From positions 30,549,608 through 30,613,607 of the forward strand of contig NC_088300.1 in the NCBI RefSeq assembly GCF_032854445.1: a stretch of 64,000 bases of DNA, given 5' to 3'. The notes beneath the pieces are model-generated. The model did no database searches. It saw nothing but the letters and a program-made list of their open reading frames with translations, and was not told the origin of the DNA. This DNA is from Liolophura sinensis. Lineage: Eukaryota > Mollusca > Polyplacophora > Chitonida > Chitonidae. A program made the position numbers and the translations under genes. This document shows, one piece after another, positions 12,501-20,690 of this stretch (its first letter is position 1; each line of letters begins with the position of its first letter).

Positions 12501-15500
12501 TTTTATTAGAACTATAGTTTTCATTTTAGAGTTCTTTTTTTATGTACATGTATGCTTCCAGAAGAATGCTCCGGCTTCCTTGCATATGTAGGAAACAACA
12601 ACAACAACTGTCGCTGACTATGAGCCAGAAACAAATGATCCAGACTGCAGGGAAACTGACAAACTGGTACTCACATGTCATTATTTTCATCTGTGTCACA
12701 CCACTCTATAATGTAAAGAGACTCCTGCAAGCAAATGAGCAGATTCCTCTCTTAAACAGGACTAAAAACATACAGGCTCCAGACCTATAGATGGGCTTTA
12801 CATTTGGAATCTCAATGTCTTCCACCGGTTTCTCCCTACCACAATGCTGGCTGTTGTTGTATACGTCAATTATTATTGCATACAGTATAAAACACCAATC
12901 AAAGAAATAATTTCAACAGCACCAAAAAGGCATATACCACTCCTCTTATCTATTAAGTTGTCTTAAAGGAGAAGAAAATTTAAATATCAAACAAATACCA
13001 CTGAGAAGCGTATGCATTTCCTTGCAGGTGCATACCATAAAAAAAATTCTAATATGTACCTCAAGTTGATAAATTATAAGTAAAGTCAGTGCCAAAATCC
13101 ACTGTGGGAGACTCCATTTTGCCTAAAAACTAGTCCTGAAGCTGTCTGTGTTAGGAGGAGAATTGCCGTTGGAAACCGCCAAAGTGCAGTTCGTACATTT
13201 CCGGTAGAACTCTTCTTCCCAGTAGGTAGTCAACAGTACAGTTTGTTTCCGCCTGACGATCGGGAAACCGGAATGCTGGATGTAGGTTCCGAATTTATAT
13301 GAACAAGCTGGCAGTTTCAACGGCTCTCATTGGCTGAGAGGCAACACACGCTGAGCATAAATTATAGGGTGTTAAAGATGGAGGACGCGATGGACTTACC
13401 AATTTATGCCAGCTTTGCTGTTTTCAGACTTTACATGTATGCCAAGGAAAAATCACGAAATTAAGCAGCAGGCACCACCAGATAGAAACAAATGTGCTCT
13501 TTTCAGCCTATAGTGTCATTTTTTAAAGTTTTCTTCTCCTTTAATATTATTTCACTAATATTTATATAATCAGGCTTTCCCAGAAAAAGTAACTATGATA
13601 TCTACTATCACAATAACTTGAAAATGTCACACACACACATACCTGGAAAGGAAATGACTCAACCAGGTGAGTGGGGAAGAGTTGTAGGGTATAGGCTGTA
13701 TCCCATCCAGGCAGATTCTTCACCTGAAGACAGTTCTTGCCCTTTGCTGATGTAATCATCACAACTTTAACACCTTCCAGACTGAAATAGCATACAACAA
13801 TGTCTCACTAAACACATGATGTTAGTATTCAAATGAAATGACTGTTAAGGTTAACAATGGTTTTATGTAAATCAGGTCAGGCCTTCCTTAAAAAAAAATT
13901 CTCTCTTGGTGTCCCATAACTGTACTGTATCACTGAAAATAGGTTTGGGTTAGTGGGTAGAGAAATCTTTTTCACATTCTTTTTAATGAAAGACATAAGA
14001 GATTACTAATTTTAGATTTGGGACAATATCAAACGTTGTGATTGTGCTTTATATGTATTTAAACCATCAGCTCAATAAATGCACCACTTTTTGAGATGCC
14101 ACTCCTAACACTTACTTTAACATCAATTTTAATGCACACTACACCAAGTGGTGAATTTTGTAATTTACAGTAATTAACATTCATACAGCGCATGAAGGAT
14201 GGAACATCACCCTTGTGTTGTTGTACTCAACATGCAAGGCCTGAGCTAAATACATGCAGTTTTGCTTAAGATACCACCCCTAATATTTACTTAATCATTG
14301 CTAACTCTGCTATTGGATGTCCAGGGTATGACAAAAGCTATGAATGTACTCTAGTCAGGTAAGCTAAAAACTGACATTGAGAGACAAATAGAAAAAGAAA
14401 TTCCTTGTTCTCATCCCTCAACCATATATGTATAATGACAAATTTGTCTGACTTATTACATTTCAACCTGAATAACCCACTGATCCCAAACCTTAATCTT
14501 CTTCTTTCGTGTTATTTTCTTACTTTTACCATGTTTCTGTCCTTGAACTCCACATCTTTTTCATAACGTCACTCGTTTAGATAGTCCTTAACAGGTTGAT
14601 ATTTACCTGTACTTATTCTCCTCTTCTGACTCCAACAAGAAGAAAGCCTCGACTGTTTCCTCATCCCACACTGTCAGCAACATGAACTGTGAGTTCAAAA
14701 CTAACAGGTGCTTCTGTAGTCAAACAGAAAACTCCAAACTCACAGGTGCTCAAATTATTTGTATACATTCATGTATCAACCTGTGTTACAATAAACGTAA
14801 AAGCAGATTTTCATGAGGTACATACAGAGAGATAAAGACGATTTCAATGAGAGTTTATTTACTATAATTTCATTTTCTCTCAGTCTGCTGCATACAAAAG
14901 TTTGCATTAATACAGCAATAATGTGTAGAATTTTAAAAATGACCAAAAATGTCAGCTAATTTTGGGTGAAACAGAATTCAACGCATGGAGTCTTCCAAAT
15001 AAAACAAATTTTTACTTATCTGACTCTCGAACAGAGCTACCCTAAAATCACCACAAATTTCATCCATGACTAACTTGCCCATTTTTCCCGATTCTTAGAT
15101 CTGTATTGAATTTAGGAAAGTGTTTCAGGTTAGCTTGGAACATGGGATGATATTCTACTGGAAAATTTTAAGTTTCGGCACCAAAAATATATTTTGTGAC
15201 ATTAATTTCCCTCTAAATATGCACTTTTGTGGGCAAAATTTTAGGGCAATTAGAGTATATGTACCTTTTCATCCAATAGAAGAAGAAATTTCTCATTGGC
15301 TGTGACACAACCAGAGAGGATCCCAGCATCTGCAACAAAAAACATGTGTGGTACAATCAATGACACTTGACATGATTATCCTTCATAATGTGATTCTTGA
15401 TTTCCATTGGTCAATGCAGTCACATGATATTCTACAACACCTAATGTCCACTGCTTACACGCTCAAGGAAAACAACGTCACATTACCAGAGTAACAGTCC

Positions 15501-18500
15501 ACATTCATGAGGCAACAGCCAACAATCTCATGCCAATTTCCAACGATCCTGCGCATTTATTCAACTGCAGTTGCCACTTTTGGGTGTCTCTCAGACGTCT
15601 GCTTTTTTGTAAAATAAACTACGCGATGGCTACCTCCACTATCGATGTACAAATTTAGCGATTTAAAGTACCAATTGCGCAAGAGCTGTTCTTTTTGGTA
15701 TAATATACAATGCATACTGGAGATGGGATATCAGGAATTGTCAACTCTCCACAAGTAATATTCAGTGAGTGCAAATATCACTTCTCTCAAGCTGACAATT
15801 CTTGAATCAGCTATCCATCAGCAAGCACCATATGTACAATTTCTGCACTAACATAAATTAACTTGAGTGAATTCTATTGTTTTAGTTTAATTTTGCCAGT
15901 CTGTCTATAATACTGATAATCCAAAATGACAAAATCTGAAACCATGTACTGAGTGGTGATCACAACTCACCTCGTGTTAAGAAACTGGTGCCCTGCTTGA
16001 TCACATCCAGCTGGCCACTGTCCGAGGACCACACGCCTACAATATTCTCACCGAAGCCCTAAAACGCACAAACTAAACACTCTTCAATAATTCATAACAG
16101 AGAAATGATTCAACACAATGATGCTTACAATGGTTTTCAAATAATGCACCCTGCCCGGTTTCCACCAACCATAATGCTGGTCGCCGTCGTATAAGTGAAA
16201 TATTCTTGAGTACGGCGTAAAACACCAATCAAATAAATAAATAAAATAAATAATGCACACCACTCTTTATTTGGTGGATCTCTGGTGGACAGGTAACCGT
16301 AACAGGCAAAGTAACACAAACTACTTTTACAACTCACTCAGATACGCTACAGATTCTTCAGAGAAGTGGCCACTGATTAGTCAACTCACCAGAGTGAGCA
16401 CTGGCTAATGATCACAGATGTGAACTTTGACTAACTGGAGAGGTTTCCCTGTGCCAAGAAAACACGTCATTATTCAGACTGTGCATGCTGCCCCCATCCA
16501 CAAAAATTTAGCACAAGTTTCACTGTTTTTCTCTTTACGGACAATCAATGTATTGTCACAGATTCATATGTTTGGGCGATGAATGACTGTTATAAGTTCA
16601 TAGGCAACAAATTACTGTTACACCTTCACAGACAGTGGATCACTGTTACAGGTTTACAGACAAGAAATTACCTCTACACACTAACCTGCTGGCTATGCGA
16701 GATTAACCACCTGCTGGCTCTGTGACATTAACCACCTGCTGGCAATGTGATGTTAACCACCTGCTGGCTATGACATTAACCATCTGCCAGGTATGTGATG
16801 TAAACCACCTGCTGGCTATGTGACATTAACCACCTGCTGGCTATGTGATGTTAACCACCTGCTAGCTTTGCAACATTAACCACCTGCTGGCTATGTCACA
16901 TTAATCATTTGCTGGCTTTGTAAGATTATCCATCTGCTGGCTATGTGGCATTAACCAACTGATGGCTATGTGAGATTAACCACCTGCTGGCTATATGACA
17001 TTAACCACCTGCTGGCTATGTGATGTTAACCACCTGCTGGCTATGTGACATTAATAACCTGCTGACTATGTCACATTAACCATTTGCTGGCTTTGTAAGA
17101 TTACCCATCTGCTGGCTATGTGACATTAACCAACTGATGGCTATGTGAGATTAATCACCTGCTGGCTATATGACATTAATAACCCGCTGGCTATGTGATG
17201 TTATCCACCTGACAGCTTTGTGACATTTACCACCTGCTGAAATTGTGATGTTGACGACCTGCTGGCTATGTGACTTTAACCACCTCCTTGGCAAGTGGCA
17301 TAAACCACCTGCTGGCTATGTGATGTTAACCATCTGCTGGCTGTGTGACGTTGACCATCTGCTGGCTGTGTGACATTAACCACCTGCTGGCTGTGTGACG
17401 TTAACTGCTTGCTGGATTTGTGATAATTATCATCTGCTGGACAAGTGACATTAACCACATGGTGGACAAGTGACATTAACCACCTGCTGGCTATGTGACA
17501 ATGAACAACATTAACCACCTGCAGGTAATGTAATATTAAGCACCTGTGTTTTATGTGACATTGACGTCGAAACAAGTTTATTATGTGACGTACCAATGTT
17601 ATGATGTTTCTCCTCAGGAAAAGAGCACATGTTGTATCTCTGGTATGAACAGTCGTCAAGTCACCTATTTCAATGGTCAGCTTTTCCTGCAAACTCTTTG
17701 AACCTGAATGGTAAATTAAAACACAAAGCATTTACTTACTATTGTTAAACCTGATAACTGTAAAGAATAAATAAAAGCATAAAGCACTAAAACTTAACAA
17801 TATACACAAATTTTAGACTGTTATCACTGAGTTTGTAGAATTTACTTCATTTTGAGAATAAATCATATCTCTAAATTACATAAACTTCATTCCTTATGCT
17901 AAAGCTCACCATCCATGAAGACTGCTGGAGTTGCCTCCCTTATCACAAACATCTGTGATGAAGTTGATAGAATAACTATGTCATACCCATCTGAAATAAA
18001 CGAAAGATTGCATGTGAAAATGACGGAGGAAAGTTCTTATCTTTTTACTATGATGAACAAAAAAGGCATGCAAGCGAGATATGCAGGAAACTTCTCATAG
18101 CATCCCCAAAACCATCTCTTGACACTCTAATTTAAAAAGTTTCATCAGATACAAAATCTTCATAGAATGAACGTAAATAAACACTGTTTGGATTTAGAAG
18201 ATTGAGCAATTCCACATAATATCTGTGTTCAGCGAATAATAATTTTATGCGAATGATGTCAATTCATACTGAATTTTTTCATCACGCATAAGATATGAGC
18301 AAACTCTTCAGTATACTTAGGACGTAGTCCTGCAACATCTGTGTTAAATACTCACTGGTGAATTTCTTGACAACAATACTCTGGAAAGTTTTCCCTCCTA
18401 TTTTATTTGGGGGCAATATGGACTGTAAAGTCAAAATTATAAACTATGACAAAAAGCACATCACTGCACACATCCATGTTACCAAAGATCAATGTGAATC

Positions 18501-20340
18501 ATCTCTTAAAGGACAGACTTCACAACATAATCTGACCATTACTCTGTGTAGGTTGACAGAACTATACTTCTTAAGAGGCCCCGAATTTGGCCAACCCAAC
18601 CAAGGTTGTTTTGTCTTTAAATTGAATAGAAAATATGCAAAAGTTGCAATGAAAGTTGGTCTTCTGAATCCGAAAAGATTAAGGAACTATTGTATGAGTT
18701 AAGATTCTGGGAAATGGCTAACCTTAACTTTTAAAATTTTCTTTGAAAGGATGAAAAAGATTATGATAAAATGATAAAAACAATACAAAAACTGAAAACA
18801 CAGAAAGACTGTTTTATATACAAATAACAGTTTCAAGTTAAAAAAACAAACTACAAAAGATCCTTTGTCTTACAGTGTTGCAGATGACTTCCTGTGAATT
18901 GGGTTCCACCACATACAGTGAGCCTTTGCAATCTCCCAATACCAGGAAAGCTCCATCTGGACTCCAGGCCAGTGTATCTATTACCGCATCTGTAAAGATT
19001 AAGAATGAAATCAAAACAATTGCAACATAGGAAGGACAAAGTGTAATATCCCAAGTACTGTATTTCATCTATATTTTAGCATTTTTGAAGTGACACAGTT
19101 TAGTTGATTCTGACTGATTTGTGCCCCTTATAAAGTCGCTTAGTAGTTTTCTGTTAAGTCTGATTGATTTCTTATCGGTTAAACTTAACTGTTGGCATGA
19201 AAGTTTTCATTTATGGTCTTGCTGTGCTTCTGAAAGTGCATTTTTACGCACCAAATCTTAGATGAAATACAGTACAGAAAACTGTACAATTAAACTGATG
19301 GACAATAAACTTGAAACATTAGTGACGCAAACACTGAAAGGCAACAATTCACATTAAATTTTAAAAGTCACACGACTGCCAGATCTTTTTGAAAAACTAA
19401 GGCGTACAACATATACAAAATTAGCATGATAGGATGTAACAACCTTTTTTGTGATTCAATTACAAGAAGTCATAATTAAACAATTATACAATTAAAACCT
19501 ACCAAATTCCAAGGTCTGTTCAAACTGAAGATCCCGAAACACAGAGAGATGCTGATTGGCCACAACAGCAATCAACTCTCCAACCACAGCTGCTGAGAGG
19601 TGGGGCATTTCACAACTTTTATTCTGTTCATTCAAAAGAAATTACAAAACTATTCAATATAAGTTTTTATATTAGTAACATGCATATAGAACCAAGTTGT
19701 CCCAATTTCAGAGTCTGTTGGTTGGGGTTTTAACGTCGTGCTTAACAATTTTTCACTCATATGACAACAAAGGAATCCCTAGAGTACATGTAATGTGCCC
19801 TCTTTTTGCAGCACGGATTTCCATGGCTCTTTTATCTAGAGCTGCTTCATTGAGACGCCTTACCGAAGGCAAGTAAGCCGCCCCGCCCGAGCCGTTATAC
19901 TGATAAGGGTCAACCAGTCGTTGCACTATCCTCTTTATGCTGAATGCCAAGCGAGGAAGTTACAACTTCCTCTTTTAAAGTCTTAGGTGTGACTCGATCA
20001 AGGATTGATCCTGGATCTACCGGTCCCGAATCAATCCTGATCTTAAATACCAATATTTTAACCTGGAAGACTCCTCGGCTGTCATCTACACCTAACCCCA
20101 CATTAAAAGATCACTGCCGAGATCCTTGGCTAGGACCATCCTCGGCTGAACAAGACTTTGCCAAACCTAACGTCAGAGCAATCCTCAACTATAATACATG
20201 CAGAGATATACCGGTTCACGTTGTCCTATTGTAGCGATCGTGTTCACTTCGTAAAGCGCTGATCCAGATTCCTGTCGCGGCCCAAAATTCCTTGTTTCAT
20301 CCCCAAAGTCAGTCTCCACGCAATCCCAAGACGACGCCAT
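218..20340 (-). CDS. KNTC1: KNTC1 / ROD, kinetochore-associated protein 1 (5' part, continues past left edge)
   Basis: Known role: the large subunit of the ROD-ZW10-Zwilch complex, which brings dynein and Mad1-Mad2 to unattached kinetochores for the spindle checkpoint. Seen: located coding exons in transcript order are 20340-20212, 19623-19503, 18989-18874, 18380-18356, 17990-17910, 17703-17594, 16058-15971, 15329-15265, 14686-14607, 13781-13643, 12724-12675, 11089-11036, 10478-10403, 9679-9554, 8932-8843, 8516-8442, 7226-7165, 4913-4805, 4306-4163, 3087-3031, 1963-1844, 1269-1126, 833-735 and 321-218, giving 754 codons with all junctions in frame. The product begins MASSWDCVETDFGDE and has WD-like propeller strands (LAWSPDGAFLVLGDCKGSLY). 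Stretches such as RLLNKNRFDEA, LVYKAK, CLTEALPE, ELIPTTL, WEAKAVAVI and LDHPK match the vertebrate protein. Exons are numbered here with the non-coding first exon as 1 and a place (22) kept for an exon not found: about 40 residues expected between 3031 and 1963. Vertebrate KNTC1 is about 2,200 residues, so roughly 60% lies outside the window. Confidence 0.95.
1465..1652 (+). mobile_element. SINE family A copy, 3' two-thirds
   Basis: Truncated copy of the commonest repeat in the window: a ctgtgggt-type linker, a gggctctgcccggtttt core, the conserved gaaatattcttgagtacggc block, then an (AAAT)n tail. It lies in a KNTC1 intron. An open frame on its complement (1278-1713) is a by-product of the repeat. 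Confidence 0.85.
1665..1781 (+). mobile_element. MITE-like family M2, partial copy
   Basis: Similar to 7028-7152 (same strand) and to the complements of 3652-3846 and 58811-59016. They share a cagtttcaggg start, aataatgccttcat, aataaacaccttgcaaaca and a ttgaagaattaca end. The left end is missing next to the SINE tail. Confidence 0.6.
2128..2195 (+). mobile_element. SINE 3' end fragment (another family)
   Basis: A short piece with caatatggctgaaatatt, gatgtggcattaagccat and an attcattc-like tail, as in 3' ends of molluscan SINEs. No head is present. Confidence 0.45.
2235..2325 (-). mobile_element. Degenerate SINE family A fragment
   Basis: The complement shows a worn version of the SINE A core (ggtttcc, cttccaccca, actgacca). 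Too diverged for firm limits. Confidence 0.35.
3652..3846 (-). mobile_element. MITE-like element M2 (195 bp, TA target duplication)
   Basis: Imperfect terminal inverted repeats: CTGAAATTCTTCAACC at the left and GGCTGAGGAACTACAG at the right, flanked on both sides by TA. It lies in the KNTC1 intron between 3087 and 4163. TA duplication and CTG/CAG ends suggest a non-autonomous Tc1/mariner-type element. No transposase is present. Confidence 0.6.
4867..6420 (-). repeat. 88-bp minisatellite derived from KNTC1 exon 19 and its 3' splice site
   Basis: About 18 tandem units with a period of 87-88 bases. The unit nearest the gene's 3' side is the real exon start (4913 downwards); the other 17 lie upstream in the intron. 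Read on the minus strand, each unit has tgttttgttacag/TGCTGAGAG, so the acceptor and the first 47 or so exon bases are repeated. In the older half of the array, units with GAAATGCTCCC and GAACCGCTCCC alternate. Confidence 0.95.
6524..6572. repeat. (AT)n microsatellite
   Basis: About 49 bases of uninterrupted AT dinucleotides in a KNTC1 intron, just upstream of the 88-bp array. Confidence 0.95.
7028..7152 (+). mobile_element. MITE-like family M2, copy
   Basis: Matches 1665-1781 in order (cagtttcagag, aataatgccttcaaatatgctt, aacaccttgcaaacatg). It ends about 13 bases before the donor of the KNTC1 exon at 7165-7226. Confidence 0.5.
9035..9266 (+). mobile_element. SINE family A copy with an inverted 5' duplication
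   Basis: The 3' part is a normal SINE A ending in an (AAAT)n tail. At its 5' side, 9035-9070 is an inverted copy of 9092-9128, with 9071-9091 as the loop (contains the B-box-like gagttcaagtcc). The arms share cagaccttcccactt and gaggaagccagc. In a KNTC1 intron. Confidence 0.85.
12275..12475 (+). repeat. Dispersed repeat R2, copy 1
   Basis: Shares ordered blocks with 24046-24366 and 60862-61080: an aggatgtg start, a tcttggtagaaaaa-like block, and an end resembling atgcataaaatagagggctt. In a KNTC1 intron. Class unknown; no terminal repeats seen. Confidence 0.5.
12675..12724 (-). CDS. KNTC1: KNTC1 short coding exon 12 (50 nt)
   Basis: Listed separately because it is easily missed. Acceptor tttgcttgcag and donor AT/GTGAGT bound a 50-nt exon reading ESLYIIEWCDTDENND. 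It supplies the two bases that complete the first codon of the exon at 11089 and aligns with the vertebrate DTIYLLEG segment. Confidence 0.85.
12800..12913 (+). mobile_element. Degenerate SINE family A 3' end
   Basis: Recognisable by ccggtttctccctaccacaa, tgctggctg and taaaacaccaatcaaa at the 3' end. In a KNTC1 intron. Confidence 0.6.
12967..13540. mobile_element. 574-bp terminal-inverted-repeat element with TTAA ends (M3)
   Basis: Left AGGAGAAGAAAATTTAAA and right TTTAAAGTTTTCTTCTCCT are inverted copies, flanked by TTAA at 12963-12966 and 13541-13544. TTAA duplication is typical of piggyBac-type elements. The interior (about 13100-13460) is clearly more GC- and CpG-rich than the intron around it and has no transposase. 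In a KNTC1 intron. Confidence 0.65.
15040..15260 (+). repeat. Dispersed repeat R1, copy 1
   Basis: About 220 bases matching 45970-46190 along the whole length (aaatttcatccatgactaac, tgcccatttttcc, ggaacatgggatgatattct, gtgggc.aaattttagg). It ends about 4 bases short of the 5' splice site of the KNTC1 exon at 15265-15329. Confidence 0.75.
16142..16254 (+). mobile_element. SINE family A 3' end
   Basis: Short, well preserved 3' fragment: cctgcccggtttccacca through cttgagtacggcgtaaaaca and an (AAAT)n tail. In a KNTC1 intron. Confidence 0.85.
16684..17570. repeat. 25-bp minisatellite (about 35 units)
   Basis: Unit accacctgctggctatgtga followed by catta, period 25, with many point variants. A block of units beginning at 16891 (ctatgtcaca) recurs at 17066, exactly 175 bases (seven units) later, showing a higher-order duplication. 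It fills most of the KNTC1 intron between 15971-16058 and 17594-17703. Confidence 0.95.
18356..18380 (-). CDS. KNTC1: KNTC1 microexon 5 (25 nt)
   Basis: Bounded by ttccag and A/GTGAGT, reading SIVVKKFT plus one base. It keeps frame between the exon ending QEVICNT and the exon starting GYDIVILSTSS and aligns with the vertebrate NAFVQK segment. Its size makes it easy to miss. About 15-20 vertebrate residues after it have no counterpart found here, so another small exon could exist. Confidence 0.75.
19058..19272. mobile_element. MITE M1 copy 1 (215 bp, TA target duplication)
   Basis: Inverted ends CTGTATTTCATCTA and TAGATGAAATACAG, flanked by TA on both sides. Same length and ends as 26983-27197. 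Non-autonomous, probably Tc1/mariner type by its TA duplication. In a KNTC1 intron. Confidence 0.8.
19722..20045 (-). mobile_element. SINE family B copy, head truncated
   Basis: The complement reads ccaggatcaatcc, gagtcacacctaagacttt, gttgtaacttcctcgcttgg, caacgactggttgaccc, gtcatatgagtgaaaaattg and a taaaaccccaac tail, as in 26383-26747 and 37428-37775. In a KNTC1 intron. Confidence 0.85.
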
Positions 20341-20342
20341 AT

Positions 20343-20638
20343 CTGAAAAAGCGAAGAATGAAATGTCAAAATTTCACACCGAAAGTCTCGAACTCGAAAC
20401 TGACACAATCATAACTCCTTCCACACCTTAGAAATTAGATCACTACTTCATGAGTACCACCAACCTTTGGAATATCCTGATAAAAGACTTACTCGATGAC
20501 GTCGTTCAAAACTGGCATAAAAATGATTACAATGAATGAAAATAGAAGAGATCTTTAACGTGACTTACCGGTTGTTTTTGCCTTTCCCGCCAACGTTCCA
20601 CACGATCTCGCCGCGCACGAGAACATATGGGATTAAAC
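20343..20638. promoter_or_regulatory. Shared divergent promoter of KNTC1 and PNPT1
   Basis: KNTC1 starts translation at 20340 on the minus strand and PNPT1 at 20639 on the plus strand, leaving 298 bases between them. KNTC1 also has a spliced leader exon ending at 20569, so both transcription starts must lie within, or just to the right of, this interval. It is CpG-richer than the introns on either side and shows no obvious TATA box, as is usual for divergent housekeeping promoters. The exact start sites are inferred, not seen. Confidence 0.7.
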
Positions 20639-20690
20639 ATGGCAGCCCCCATAACCTCCACACGCCGGTTGATTTGTGGATGTGGTAAAC
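20569..20690 (-). other. KNTC1: KNTC1 non-coding exon 1 (donor end fixed, 5' end unknown)
   Basis: The coding start at 20340 lies two bases after a good 3' splice site (cttttttcag at 20352-20343), so an upstream exon is expected. A matching donor (caaccg/gtaagtc) ends an exon at 20569. Its transcription start is not visible, so the right-hand boundary given here is arbitrary. If it extends past 20652 it contains two in-frame upstream ATGs (20652 and 20640) and overlaps the first exon of PNPT1 on the other strand. Confidence 0.6.

Noticed and set aside
15690-15840. Another foldback element (ggatatcaggaattgtca against tgacaattcttgaatcag)
   Set aside because: The arms pair only in part and no target duplication was visible, so it is not listed as an element.
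17276-17731. 151-codon minus-strand frame as one gene
   Set aside because: Its first part is KNTC1 exon 7 (17703-17594). The rest is translation of the 25-bp minisatellite past the splice donor.
18358-18702. 114-codon plus-strand frame
   Set aside because: Lies antisense over the KNTC1 microexon and partly over a diverged M2 repeat. No protein features.
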